Numbered from the stretch's first letter, positions 17,347 to 26,744 are shown. The stretch is 64,000 bases of DNA from Azospirillum formosense (GCF_040500525.1 NZ_CP159404.1:587001-651000), one strand, 5' to 3'. Program-made: numbers and translations. Notes: generated by a model not told the origin, from the sequence alone.

Positions 17347-18261
17347 ATGATCGACCCTTACTACCTCCAGCAGCTCGCCATCGGGCTGTCGCTGGGGATG
17401 ACCTACGCGCTGATGGCGATCGGCTTCACGCTGATCTTCGGCGTGCTGAACGTCGTCAACTTCGCCCATGGCGAGGTCTACACGCTGGGCGCCTTCGCCG
17501 GGCTGGTGCTGATTTCCGCGACGGCCCCGCCGATCTTCGCGGTGATCTTCATCGCCCTGGCGATCGGCGCCATGGCCGGATTCTCGCTGGAGCGGATCGC
17601 CTTCAAACCCTTCCGCCGCTTCACCGACGAGGCGTCGCTGAAGTCGCGGGCGATGCGCGAATCCACCCTGCTCTCCTCGCTCGCCGTGTCCATCGTGGTG
17701 CGCGAGGCGCTGGAGATCGTGTTCGGGTCGCAGATGCGCTCCGTCCCGTTCGAGTATCTCATCAACACGCCGGTGCGCATCGGGCCGGTGATCCTGGTGA
17801 CCGGCGACTTCATCATTTTCGGCGTGGCCGCCGCGATGCTGATCGGTCTCCAGTATCTGCTGACCCGCACCCGCATCGGCCTGTCGATCCGGGCGGTGTC
17901 GAACAACCCGCTGGGCGCCAAGTATGTCGGCATCGACACCGACCGCACCATCATCATGACCTTCGTCGTCGGCTCGATGATGGGGGCGGCGGCCGGCATC
18001 CTGACCGGGCTCTATTACGGGGCGATCTTCCCCGCGATGGGCTTCGTGCCGGGCATCAAGGCCTTCGTCGCCATGGTGATGGGCGGGCTGTCCTCCATCC
18101 CGGGTGCTGTGATCTGCGCCCTGATCCTGGGCATCTCGGAGAGCATGGCGACGACCTTCGTGTCGTCGGGCTGGTCGGACATGGTCGCCTACGGCTTCCT
18201 GATCCTGACCCTGATCTTCTTCCCCAACGGACTGTTCGGAGCGCGCCGTGAACGTGTCTGA
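17347..18261 (+). CDS. livH: ABC permease LivH-type
   Basis: 304 residues and about eight membrane helices. The N-terminus (QQLAIGLSLGMTYALMAIGF) and NVVNFAHGEVYTLGAF are diagnostic of LivH. It forms the transmembrane channel with LivM. The 68-base leader before it has no obvious regulatory structure. It overlaps the livM start by 14 bases. Confidence 0.93.
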   Translation: MIDPYYLQQLAIGLSLGMTYALMAIGFTLIFGVLNVVNFAHGEVYTLGAFAGLVLISATAPPIFAVIFIALAIGAMAGFSLERIAFKPFRRFTDEASLKSRAMRESTLLSSLAVSIVVREALEIVFGSQMRSVPFEYLINTPVRIGPVILVTGDFIIFGVAAAMLIGLQYLLTRTRIGLSIRAVSNNPLGAKYVGIDTDRTIIMTFVVGSMMGAAAGILTGLYYGAIFPAMGFVPGIKAFVAMVMGGLSSIPGAVICALILGISESMATTFVSSGWSDMVAYGFLILTLIFFPNGLFGARRERV

Positions 18262-19276
18262 CCTGTCGGCGCCGCCGCGCGGGCGGGGGTTGCTGATACC
18301 GCTCCTGCTCGCCCTGCTGGTCTTCGTGGGGCTGCCCGCCCTGCTGGCCGGCTTCGACCGCGGCTATTTCTACCAGATCGCCAATCTGGCGCTGATCTTC
18401 ATCCTGCTGTCCGCCTCCATGCATCTGGTCACCGGGGTGGCCGGGCTGCTGCATCTCGGGCACGCCGCCTTCTACGGGGTCGGCGCCTACACCGCCGCCC
18501 TGCTGTCCACCAAGTTCGGGCTGGGCTTCACGGTGACGCTGCCGCTGTCCGGTCTGGTGGCGGCGCTGATCGCCTTCCTGGTGGCGCTGCCGACCATGCG
18601 GCTGGTCAGCATCTATTTCGCCGTGGCGACGCTGGCCATCGGGCAGATGCTCTATCTGGTCATGCTGAACTGGGTGGAGTTCACCAAGGGGCCCAACGGC
18701 ATCATCGTCACCAAGGGCCTGGAGCTGTTCGGCGTCAGCCTGTCGGGCCGGCTCGCCACCTACTACACGGTGGCGACGGTGGTGGCGCTGTGCGTGCTGG
18801 CGATCGGGCGGCTCAGCCATTCCTATTACGGCAACGCGCTGCGCTCGATCCGCGAGGACGACCAGTGCGCCGACGCCATGGGAGTCAGCACGGCGCGGCT
18901 GAAGATGGAGGCCTTCACCCTGTCGGCCTTCTTCGCCGGGGTGGCGGGCAGCCTGTGGGCGCACATGACCGGCTACATCTCGCCGGGCGACTTCAAGTTC
19001 TCCGAATCCATCCTGATCCTGGCGATGGTGGTGGTCGGCGGCCTGGGCAGCCTGCCCGGCGCGGTGATCGGCGCGCTTCTGCTGATCCTGCTGCCGGAGG
19101 GGCTGCGCGCCTTCGGCGACTTCCGCAACATCATGGTCGGTCTGGTGATGTTCCTGTCGATCCTGCTGCTGCCCAAGGGCCTTCTGGGCGAGGTCTCCGC
19201 GCTCCAGCTCGCGCGGCGCCAACTGGGGGCGGCGTGGCGCAACACCGCGAAGGGCGAAGGGATCGGCTGGCGATGA
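18248..19276 (+). CDS. livM: ABC permease LivM-type
   Basis: 342 residues from GTG 18248, overlapping livH by 14 bases. Family motif GVAGLLHLGHAAFYGVGAYT is present and the later ALRSIREDDQCADAMGV loop is the coupling helix that contacts the ATPases. The stop overlaps the livG start (ATGA), so translation is coupled. Confidence 0.93.
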   Translation: MNVSDLSAPPRGRGLLIPLLLALLVFVGLPALLAGFDRGYFYQIANLALIFILLSASMHLVTGVAGLLHLGHAAFYGVGAYTAALLSTKFGLGFTVTLPLSGLVAALIAFLVALPTMRLVSIYFAVATLAIGQMLYLVMLNWVEFTKGPNGIIVTKGLELFGVSLSGRLATYYTVATVVALCVLAIGRLSHSYYGNALRSIREDDQCADAMGVSTARLKMEAFTLSAFFAGVAGSLWAHMTGYISPGDFKFSESILILAMVVVGGLGSLPGAVIGALLLILLPEGLRAFGDFRNIMVGLVMFLSILLLPKGLLGEVSALQLARRQLGAAWRNTAKGEGIGWR

Positions 19277-20040
19277 CCCATCTTCTCGACATCCGCAACG
19301 TCAGCCGCCGCTTCGGCGGCGTGCTGGCGGTCAACGACGTGACCGGCCATGTGGACGAGGGCGAGCTGGTCGGGCTGATCGGCCCGAACGGCGCCGGCAA
19401 GACCACTTTGTTCAACCTGATCTCCGGCTTCACGCCGCTGTCGTCGGGCACCGTCACCTTCGACGGCAAGACCATCAGCGGCCTGAAGACCAACCAAGTG
19501 GCCCGGCTGGGCATCAGCCGCACCTTCCAGAACCTGCGCGTCTTCCCGAACATGTCGGTCTTCGACAACGTGTCGGTTGGTGCGGTCGGCGCGCTGCCGC
19601 AGGGGGCGTTCGGCGCCCTGTTCGGCTCCCTCGCCGGGGGCGGCGCCCGCTCCGCCGAGATCAGCCGCCGCACCTGGGAGGCGCTGGAGGCCGTCGGCCT
19701 GACCCATGTGGCGGGCGAGCTGGCGGCCAACCTGCCCTACGGCCAGCGCAAATATCTGGAGATCGCCCGCGCGCTGGCGATGCAGCCGCGCTTCCTGATC
19801 CTCGACGAGCCCGCCGCTGGCCTGAACGACACCGAGACCCGCGCGCTGGCCGACTTCATCAAGCGGCTGCACGGCACCGGCCTGACCATCATGCTGGTGG
19901 AGCACGACATGACCCTGGTCATGAGCATCTGCCAGCGCATCCTGGTGCTCGCCTCCGGCCGCAAGATCGCCGACGGCCCACCCGACGCCATCCGCCGCGA
20001 TCCGGCGGTGCTGGAAGCCTATCTGGGGGTGGACGCATGA
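19273..20040 (+). CDS. livG: ABC ATPase LivG-type
   Basis: 255 residues. Walker A is GPNGAGKTT, the signature region is NLPYGQRKYLEIARAL (the LivG variant of LSGGQ), and Walker B is FLILDEPAAGLN. The C-terminus LEAYLGVDA is typical of LivG. It starts on the last bases of livM and ends overlapping livF (ATGA). Confidence 0.94.
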   Translation: MTHLLDIRNVSRRFGGVLAVNDVTGHVDEGELVGLIGPNGAGKTTLFNLISGFTPLSSGTVTFDGKTISGLKTNQVARLGISRTFQNLRVFPNMSVFDNVSVGAVGALPQGAFGALFGSLAGGGARSAEISRRTWEALEAVGLTHVAGELAANLPYGQRKYLEIARALAMQPRFLILDEPAAGLNDTETRALADFIKRLHGTGLTIMLVEHDMTLVMSICQRILVLASGRKIADGPPDAIRRDPAVLEAYLGVDA

Positions 20041-20762
20041 CCCAGCCGCACACCAACGGCCCGATCCTCGCGATCGAGAACCTGCACGTCACCATGGGTC
20101 CGCAGGAGATCCTGCACGGCATCGACCTGACCGTGGCGCAGGGCGCCATCGTCGCCGTGCTGGGCTCCAACGGCGTCGGCAAGACGACGCTGATGCGGGC
20201 GATCTCCGGCGTCTACCGGGCGAGCCGGGGCGGCATCGCCTTCCGCGGCGAGCCCATCGCCAACCTGCCCGCCCACCGCATCGTCAAGCTCGGCCTGTCG
20301 CAGGCGCCGGAGGGCCGCCAGATCTTCTCCAACATGAGCGTGCGGGAGAATCTGGTGCTCGGCGGCGGCGACGTCGGGCTGGGCGAACTCGACCGGATGC
20401 TCGACATGTTCCCGGTCCTGCGGGAGCGCCTGCGCCAGAACGCCGGGTCGCTGTCGGGCGGCGAGCAGCAGATGCTGTGCATCGCCCGCGCCCTGATGCG
20501 CCGCCCCGCCCTGCTTCTGCTCGACGAGCCGTCGCTGGGTCTGGCCCCGATGGTGGTCGCGCAGATCTTCGACCTGGTGCAGCGCATCCGGGCCGAGGGC
20601 GTGTCGATCCTGCTGGTCGAGCAGAACGCCCGCGCCGCCCTGCGGGTCGCCGACCACGCAGCGGTGATGGAGGACGGGCGGATCGTTCTGGCCGGTCCCG
20701 CCGCCAAGCTCCGCGACGATCCCCGCATCGCCGAAGCCTATCTCGGCGGCCACGCGCATTGA
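20037..20762 (+). CDS. livF: ABC ATPase LivF-type
   Basis: 241 residues. Walker A GSNGVGKTT, signature LSGGEQQMLCIARALM, Walker B LLLDEPSLGLAP, ending IAEAYLGGHAH. It pairs with LivG to drive transport. The ATG overlaps the livG stop, and the ATC-hydrolase-like copy 2 follows after 11 bases. Confidence 0.94.
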   Translation: MTQPHTNGPILAIENLHVTMGPQEILHGIDLTVAQGAIVAVLGSNGVGKTTLMRAISGVYRASRGGIAFRGEPIANLPAHRIVKLGLSQAPEGRQIFSNMSVRENLVLGGGDVGLGELDRMLDMFPVLRERLRQNAGSLSGGEQQMLCIARALMRRPALLLLDEPSLGLAPMVVAQIFDLVQRIRAEGVSILLVEQNARAALRVADHAAVMEDGRIVLAGPAAKLRDDPRIAEAYLGGHAH

Positions 20763-20773
20763 GGGAGACACCG

Positions 20774-21277
20774 ATGACCGAACCGACCGACACGCCCGCG
20801 GCCAAGCCCGCGATGGGCATGCTGGAGCGCCGCGGGATCGAGGCGGCGATCCTGAAGCCGGTCTACGAGGAGATGGCCGCCCGGCTGGGCGAGGCGGTGG
20901 CGCAGGACATCCTGGGCGCCGCCATCACCCGCGCCGCGGTGGAGTCCGCCGCGGCCTTCGCCGCCACCGAGCCGAACGGGACCAGCCTGACGAGCTTCGC
21001 CGACCTGCAGCCGCTGTGGACCAAGGACGACGCGCTGCGGCTGGAGGTTCTGCACCAGGACGAGAGGCGGTTCGACTACAACGTCACCCGCTGCCGCTAC
21101 GCCGAGATGTACCGGGAGATGGGTCTCGGCCACATCGGCCATCTGCTGTCCTGCAACCGCGACGCCGCCTTCTGCACGGGCTACGACCCGTCGATCAAGA
21201 TGGAGCGGACGCAGACCATCATGCAGGGCGCCAGCCATTGCGACTTCCGCTACCGCGTGGACCAGCCGCAAGACTGA
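20774..21277 (+). CDS. L-2-amino-thiazoline-4-carboxylic acid hydrolase-like protein (copy 2)
   Basis: 167 residues. The C-terminal half shows the family pattern most clearly: FDYNVTRCRYAEMYREMG, LLSCNRDAAFCTGYDPSIK, and RTQTIMQGASHCDFRYR with a final conserved Cys-Asp. The start ATG is 11 bases after livF and preceded by GAGGGAG. It is clearly distinct in sequence from copy 1 at 15561-16082 and is a better match to the canonical family. It is the last gene before a strong terminator, so oxidase, copy 1, importer and copy 2 probably form one transcript. Confidence 0.85.
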   Translation: MTEPTDTPAAKPAMGMLERRGIEAAILKPVYEEMAARLGEAVAQDILGAAITRAAVESAAAFAATEPNGTSLTSFADLQPLWTKDDALRLEVLHQDERRFDYNVTRCRYAEMYREMGLGHIGHLLSCNRDAAFCTGYDPSIKMERTQTIMQGASHCDFRYRVDQPQD

Positions 21278-21298
21278 CGAAGGACGAGCCCGAAACGA

Positions 21299-21338
21299 CG
21301 ACGGCCCGGCGTTCCCCACGCCGGGCCGTCGCTTTTTC
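21299..21338 (+). terminator. Strong intrinsic terminator of the Liv/ATC operon
   Basis: CGACGGCCCGGCG and CGCCGGGCCGTCG form a 13-bp perfect stem with a 7-base loop, followed by CTTTTTC. Confidence 0.9.
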
Positions 21339-21359
21339 AGGACGGGATGCTGCGGTCCG

Positions 21360-23366
21360 TCAGGCCGCCGCCGCCGTCACCGGCGGAAGGCCGCGGGTCA
21401 TCTGCGTGAAAGCCTCCCGGAAGCGCGGCATGGCCACGTCGCTGTCGGCAAAGCGGACATGGACCGCCGCCTTGTCGATGGCCCGGACCTCAAAGGCGAC
21501 GGACAGGCCGAAGCGGTCGAGCCGCAGGGTCCCGCGGTCGCCCACGCCGAGGCCGCCGATCCCGCTCAGCATGGCGCCGCCGTTCGACAGGTCGGTCAGC
21601 GTGCCGGACTGGTCGCGCCCATGCACCACGATGCCGCAAGCCTCGTTGACCCGGTAGCGCGGGCTGCGGCGCCGGTCGGCATCGCTGGTGGAGGTGCGGA
21701 CGACGCGCACCAGCACGCGGCGCAGCTCGTCGATGCTGGTCGCCACCTCGTCCGAGCCGGCCCGGACACCGGACGCCTGGGACCCGGTCTGGTCGGCGTC
21801 GCTGGAGACGGCGGCGATGCGCACCGACACCTCCTGCGCGGCGTTGGAGGTCTCCACCACGTTGCGGCTGATTTCCTGGGTGGCGGCGGCCTGCTCCTCC
21901 ATCGCGGCGGCGATGGCGCTGGAGATCTGGTCGATCTCGCCGATGGTGTCGCCGATCTCCGCCACCGCGCCCACGGCGGTGCTGGTCACCCCCTGGATCT
22001 CCGCGATCAGGCGGGTGATCTCCTCGGTCGAGCGGGCGGTCTGGTTGGCGAGGTTCTTCACCTCCTGCGCCACGACGGCGAAGCCCTTGCCGGCCTCCCC
22101 GGCGCGCGCCGCCTCGATGGTCGCGTTCAGCGCCAGCAGGTTGGTCTGGCTGGCGATGTCGGTGATCAGCTTGACCACCTCGTCGATGCGGCCGACCGCT
22201 TCGGACAGCGACTGGATGGTGCCCTGGGTGCGCTGGCCGTTCTCCACGGCGCGGCGGGTGACCGCGCTGGAATGGGCGATCTGCGCGGAGATCTCGCGGA
22301 TCGAGGCCGCCAGTTCCTCCGTCGCCGCCGCCACGGTCTGGGCGTTGGCCAGCGCCTCCTCCGCCGCCGCGGCGACGTTCTGGGCGTTGATGCTGACCCG
22401 CTCGGCGGAGGTCGCCATGGCGTCGGCGTCCTGGGCCATGCCGCCGGTGCGCAGGGCGACCTGCTCGACCGCATGGCTGGCCTCGCGCTCCACCGTCTCG
22501 GCCATGGCCTGAAGGGCGGAAATGCGCTCCTCCTCGGCTTGGCGCTGGCGCTCCGCGCGCTCCTGGATGGAGTAGCTCAGCTTCGCCTTCACGGCGCGGA
22601 TCTGCGACCGGATGCGAGCGAACTCCGCCACGCCGGAGCTGGGAACGTTGGTCATCAGGTCGCCGCGGGCGATGGCGTCGAGATGGGTTTCGACGAGCCC
22701 GAGCGGACGGCGGACCGTGCCCAGCACGCTGAGCGTGCCGACGCCGGCCACCAGCAGGCCGAACAGCATCAGCCCCGCGAAGATTTCGATGCTGTCGCTG
22801 CCGGTGAGGCTCAGCCAGCCGAGGACCATGACCGTCAGCAACAGAAGGCCGGTGGTCGCCAGGATGCGGCCGGCGATGCTGGACGCCAGATCGCCCAGCC
22901 AGACGCCGAAGCCGCGGCGGACGATCTGGCCGTCCAGCAGGCCATACCGCTGGCCGCGCCCGGCGCGGATCTCGGCGTAGACGCGCTCCGCCTCCGCCAC
23001 CGCCTCGCGGCTCGGCTTGGTGCGGATCGAGATGTACTCCGTCACCACGCCCTTCTCGGTGATCGGGGTGACGTTCGCCCTGACCCAGTAATGATCGCCG
23101 CTCTTCGACCGGTTCTTGACCAGCCCCTCCCACGGCCTGCCGTCCTTGATGGTCTCCCACAGGTTGGCGAAGGCCGCCGGGGGCATGTCCGGATGGCGCA
23201 CAAGATTGTGTGGCGCGCCAAGCAATTCCTTTTCTGAGAAACCGCTAATATCAACGAATGCTTTATTGACGAACGTGATCTTGCCGCGGGTGTCGGTCCG
23301 CGACACAAGCAGCATGTCGTCGGTCATTTCGATTTCGCGGTTCGTAACCGGTCCATTGTCGCGCAT
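21360..23366 (-). CDS. aer: Aerotaxis-type chemoreceptor with PAS and C-terminal PilZ
   Basis: 668 residues from ATG 23366 (MRDNGPVTNREIE). The N-terminal PAS domain closely follows E. coli Aer, including PHNLVRHPDMPPAAF and NRSKSGDHYWVRAN, so FAD binding is expected. Two membrane helices (about 180-225) and HAMP-like sequence follow, then a methyl-accepting domain with ASQTNLLALNATIEAARAGE. The last ~100 residues are PilZ: RRSPRYRV (the RxxxR half) and DLSNGGAML (the D/NxSxxG half), both intact, so cyclic-di-GMP binding is expected. Azospirillum Aer is known to carry PilZ. It couples redox/energy taxis to cyclic-di-GMP. Confidence 0.93.
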   Translation of the reverse strand: MRDNGPVTNREIEMTDDMLLVSRTDTRGKITFVNKAFVDISGFSEKELLGAPHNLVRHPDMPPAAFANLWETIKDGRPWEGLVKNRSKSGDHYWVRANVTPITEKGVVTEYISIRTKPSREAVAEAERVYAEIRAGRGQRYGLLDGQIVRRGFGVWLGDLASSIAGRILATTGLLLLTVMVLGWLSLTGSDSIEIFAGLMLFGLLVAGVGTLSVLGTVRRPLGLVETHLDAIARGDLMTNVPSSGVAEFARIRSQIRAVKAKLSYSIQERAERQRQAEEERISALQAMAETVEREASHAVEQVALRTGGMAQDADAMATSAERVSINAQNVAAAAEEALANAQTVAAATEELAASIREISAQIAHSSAVTRRAVENGQRTQGTIQSLSEAVGRIDEVVKLITDIASQTNLLALNATIEAARAGEAGKGFAVVAQEVKNLANQTARSTEEITRLIAEIQGVTSTAVGAVAEIGDTIGEIDQISSAIAAAMEEQAAATQEISRNVVETSNAAQEVSVRIAAVSSDADQTGSQASGVRAGSDEVATSIDELRRVLVRVVRTSTSDADRRRSPRYRVNEACGIVVHGRDQSGTLTDLSNGGAMLSGIGGLGVGDRGTLRLDRFGLSVAFEVRAIDKAAVHVRFADSDVAMPRFREAFTQMTRGLPPVTAAAA

Positions 23367-23399
23367 AAGCCAGCACCCCGTCGCGGAGAACACGCACAA

Positions 23400-23735
23400 A
23401 CACTACTTAAGTGCTACTTCTACTGTATTAATGGGCGAAAAACATCACCATATTGTCGCACCGTCGCGACCATCGTCGCGACTGGTTGAAACGCGGTCCA
23501 CCGGCTAGACCGCTGCAAATGCTGGGAAATCCTCGAATTTATCTTGCATTTTAAGCGTATTCGCGGCGCTGCCGCCCCTATTGTGGATTCTACGGAGTCC
23601 GCTCCGGCCGGGGGGAGAAAAGCGGCGGCCCGGTCATGCGAACCTCCGGGTTGCCGCCCGACGCCCGGAACGGCACCATCCTCCATGCGCACCGTTGGAA
23701 CGGGCACACCTTCAAACCGCGACAGGACCATCACG
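23400..23735. other. Intergenic region between aer and the FMN reductase gene
   Basis: 336 bases between divergent genes. It is AT-richer than its surroundings near 23400-23560 and should hold both promoters. ACTTAAGT at about 23404 is an 8-bp palindrome. No convincing -35/-10 pair, RNA or coding frame was found. Confidence 0.5.
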
Positions 23736-24326
23736 ATGACCGACACCGCCAAGCCCGTCCGCCTACTCGGTCTTTCCGGCAGCATCCGCCGCCATTCCCA
23801 CTGCACCGCGGTGCTGGGCACGCTCGCCGACGCGCTGGGCGAAAAGGCGGGCGGCAAGGCGGAGATGACGCTGTTCCCGCTGAACGACATCCCGCCCTAC
23901 GATCCCGACCTGGACGCGGAGAACACCCCCGCCCCGGCCACCGCCCTGCGCGACGCCATCGCCGCGGCCGATGGGTTGGTCATCATCTCCCCCGAATACA
24001 ACTACGGCATGTCGGGCGTGCTGAAGAACGCGCTGGACTGGGCGTCGCGCCCGGCCATGAAGTCGCCGGTGCGGGGCAAGCCGATCCTCATCATGACCGC
24101 CTCCCCGGCCTTCACCGGCGGCGTGCGCGCCCAGCACGAGATGCGCGAGACGCTGTCCGGCATGATGGGACGGGTCATCGCCCGCCCGCAGGTGGTCATC
24201 GGCATGGTTCACGAGAAGATCAGGGATGGCCGGCTGACCGACCAGGCCGCGCTCGACTTCGCGCTGGCCGCCGTCGACGATCTGCTGGCGGAAGTCGCCC
24301 TGCTGCGCGGGGCCAAGGGCGCCTGA
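23736..24326 (+). CDS. NAD(P)H-dependent FMN reductase (chromate/quinone reductase type)
   Basis: 196 residues from ATG 23736. Flavodoxin-like fold: phosphate loop LLGLSGSIRRHSHCT, PLNDIPPYDPDLD, and the flavin-stacking motif SPEYNYGMSGVLKNALDWASRP, which is diagnostic of the NADPH-dependent FMN reductase family (ChrR/ArsH/YieF-like). It transfers electrons from NAD(P)H to FMN and on to quinones or oxidised metals. Divergent from aer. Confidence 0.92.
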   Translation: MTDTAKPVRLLGLSGSIRRHSHCTAVLGTLADALGEKAGGKAEMTLFPLNDIPPYDPDLDAENTPAPATALRDAIAAADGLVIISPEYNYGMSGVLKNALDWASRPAMKSPVRGKPILIMTASPAFTGGVRAQHEMRETLSGMMGRVIARPQVVIGMVHEKIRDGRLTDQAALDFALAAVDDLLAEVALLRGAKGA

Positions 24327-24443
24327 CCCTTCGCGACGGAGGGCCGGACGCGCGGGGCAGCCGCGCAAAGACCGATGGGGCTGGCCGGGGCGTGCCGATA
24401 TTAGTATATCAGCACGCTTCTTCCACGGTTCCCTGTGTCGATC

Positions 24444-25943
24444 ATGCCCCTGACCCTCCATCTCCTGCCGCTCGCCGCCACCGTCGCCCTCCTTGTGTCG
24501 CGGCGTGTCAGCATGCTGACCGCCGGGACCGCGGGCATGGCGCTGGCCGCCGGGGTGCTCATGGCGGCCCTGGTGGTGGCCCAGCCGAGCGGCGCCACCC
24601 TTCCGGATTGGCTGGCCCAGCTACCGGGCCTGCTTCCCGCCGTGGCGCTGAAGGCCGGAGAGGGAGCGTGGCTGGCGTGGCACGCGATGTCGATCATCGC
24701 GGCGGGCCTGCTGTTCCACCGCGCCTTCGAGGCCCGCGCCGTCAAGGCCGAGACCCGGAGCGAGGCGAAGACCCCGGCCGAGCGGCGCCGCGCCGTCTTC
24801 GTCGCCTGCCTGCTCGCCGGTCCCTTCGCCGAGTCGGTGACGGGGTTCGGCGTCGGGCTGGTGGTGGCGCTCGCCATGCTGCGCCCGCTCAACCTGCCGC
24901 CGGCCCACGCCGCGGCGCTGGGCCTGTTCAGCCAGATGCTCGCCCCCTGGGGCGCGCTGGGCGTCGGCACGCGGGTCGGGGCGGAGCTGATCGGCGTGTC
25001 CTTCACCGAGCTGGGGACGGCCAGCGCGGCTCTGATGGTGGTCGTGCTGCCCAGCCTGCTGCTGGTGTTCTGGCGGCTGATCCATGGCGCCGGCCTGACC
25101 TCCAGCCCGATCGACCGGGCCAGGGACCTCGCCCTGATGCTGGCGCTGGCCGGGCTGCTCTGGCTGACCAACCGCTTCGTGGCGCCGGAGCTGGGCGGCG
25201 GGCTGGCGACGGCGGTGCTTCTGGTGGCGGTGGAGGCGCGGCGGCTGCCGCGCGATGCCGCCGGGCTGTCGCGGCTGCTGGCCCTGCTGTGGCCCTATGT
25301 GGTCCTGGTCGGCGGGCTGATGGCGACCCGGCTGGTGCCGCCGCTGTCCGACTGGACCGCCAGTTGGCTGGTCCTCGACCCCTTCGGCGGGCTGGCCCCG
25401 ATGCCCCTGCTGCGCCACCCGTCGACGTGGCTGGTCGCCATCGCCCTGGTCATGCTGGCGGGCCTGCCGCGCGGGCGCGCCCTGCCCGTGGCGGTCCCCG
25501 CCCTGCGCGCCGCTCTGGTGCCGATGGCGGCGACGCTGGTCTTCGTGGAGCTGGCGGCCTTCATGGCCGCCGCCGGCGGGGCGGCGGCCTTCGGGCAGGC
25601 GTGGCAGGCGGTGGCGGGCTCCGCCGCCGTGCTGGCGGTGCCGGTGCTGGGGGCGGCGACGGGCATGCTGACCGGCTCCAACACCGCATCGAACGCCTTG
25701 ATGATGCACATCCAGGTCAATCTGGCGTCGGGCAGCGGCCTGCCGCTGATCGCCGCCGCGGCGATCCAGGTGGTGGCCGGCAGCGTCTGCACGCTGCTGA
25801 CTCCGGGCCGGATCGTTCTGGCCTCCAGCCTGCTGGGGCTGAGCAAGGCGGAGTCCGCGATCTACCGGCTGGCGCTGCCCATCGGCGTCGCCTCGACCGC
25901 ATCGCTGCTCGCCGTCGTCGTCGCCTGGGTCTGGCTGGTGTAG
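24444..25943 (+). CDS. L-lactate permease-family carrier
   Basis: About 499 residues from ATG 24444; GTG 24435 is an alternative, and neither has a strong ribosome-binding sequence. It is almost all membrane helices, with the family motif GPFAESVTGFGVGL and a second half with GMLTGSNTASNALM. These are hallmarks of the LctP/LldP family, which carries lactate or glycolate with protons. It is somewhat shorter than typical LldP (about 550). Convergent with the DeoR gene. No lactate dehydrogenase is adjacent, so the substrate stays open. Confidence 0.85.
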   Translation: MPLTLHLLPLAATVALLVSRRVSMLTAGTAGMALAAGVLMAALVVAQPSGATLPDWLAQLPGLLPAVALKAGEGAWLAWHAMSIIAAGLLFHRAFEARAVKAETRSEAKTPAERRRAVFVACLLAGPFAESVTGFGVGLVVALAMLRPLNLPPAHAAALGLFSQMLAPWGALGVGTRVGAELIGVSFTELGTASAALMVVVLPSLLLVFWRLIHGAGLTSSPIDRARDLALMLALAGLLWLTNRFVAPELGGGLATAVLLVAVEARRLPRDAAGLSRLLALLWPYVVLVGGLMATRLVPPLSDWTASWLVLDPFGGLAPMPLLRHPSTWLVAIALVMLAGLPRGRALPVAVPALRAALVPMAATLVFVELAAFMAAAGGAAAFGQAWQAVAGSAAVLAVPVLGAATGMLTGSNTASNALMMHIQVNLASGSGLPLIAAAAIQVVAGSVCTLLTPGRIVLASSLLGLSKAESAIYRLALPIGVASTASLLAVVVAWVWLV

Positions 25944-25946
25944 GGG

Positions 25947-26744
25947 TCAGTCCTGGGGTTCCGGCTCCGTCGCGCGGTCGGGAAACAGCTCCTCCACCCG
26001 CACGCCCGATTCACGGCAGATGCGGGCCAGCCGGTCGGAGGACAGGACGTCGGTGACGAAGGTGTGGACCTGCGAGATGTGGCCGATGCGCACCGGGGCG
26101 GTGCGCTCCAGCTTGCTCCGGTCGGCGACCAGGATGACGTGGCGGGCGTTCGCCATGATCGCCTGCGACACCCGCACCTCGCGGTAGTCGAAGTCGAGCA
26201 GCGCCCCGCTCTCGTCGATGGCCGAGGCGCCGATCACCGCGAAGTCGGCCATGAACTGGTTGAAGAAGTCGATGGCGGCCTCGCCGACGATGCCGCCGTC
26301 CGACCGCCGCACCACACCGCCGGCCACGATCACCTCGATGTGCGGCTCGGGGCGCAGCAGGTTGGCGACGTTGATGTTGTTGGTGATGACCACCAGCCCG
26401 CTCCGCCCCTGGAGGGCGCGGGCCACCTCCTCCGTCGTCGTGCCGATGTTGATGAAGAGGGAGGAGCTGTCGGGCACCAGCTCCGCCGCGCGGCGGCCGA
26501 TGGCGCGCTTCTCGTCCTGGGCGATCAGCCGCCGCGCCTCGTAGCCGAGATTCTCCACGCCCGACCCGGCGACGGCGCCGCCGTGGACCCGCTGGAGCAG
26601 CCGGCGGTCGCACAGCTCGTTCAGGTCCTTGCGGATGGTCTGCGGCGTGACGTTGAAGCGGGCGGCCAGATCGTCGACCAGCACGCGCCCCTGCGTGCGG
26701 GCGAGCGCCAGGATGTCGGTCTGCCGGGGGGTCATGATGTCCAT
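25947..26744 (-). CDS. DeoR/GlpR-family transcriptional regulator
   Basis: 265 residues from ATG 26744 (MDIMTPRQTDILALARTQG). The N-terminal helix-turn-helix is of the DeoR type (VDDLAARFNVTPQTIRKDLN), followed by the conserved QRVHGGAV. The C-terminal sugar-phosphate domain has INIGTTTEEVARAL and the IGASAID segment. It is the last gene of the sugar ABC operon, 73 bases downstream of the ATPase, so it most likely represses that operon in response to a sugar phosphate such as glycerol-3-phosphate or a hexose phosphate. The effector is not known. Confidence 0.9.
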   Translation of the reverse strand: MDIMTPRQTDILALARTQGRVLVDDLAARFNVTPQTIRKDLNELCDRRLLQRVHGGAVAGSGVENLGYEARRLIAQDEKRAIGRRAAELVPDSSSLFINIGTTTEEVARALQGRSGLVVITNNINVANLLRPEPHIEVIVAGGVVRRSDGGIVGEAAIDFFNQFMADFAVIGASAIDESGALLDFDYREVRVSQAIMANARHVILVADRSKLERTAPVRIGHISQVHTFVTDVLSSDRLARICRESGVRVEELFPDRATEPEPQD

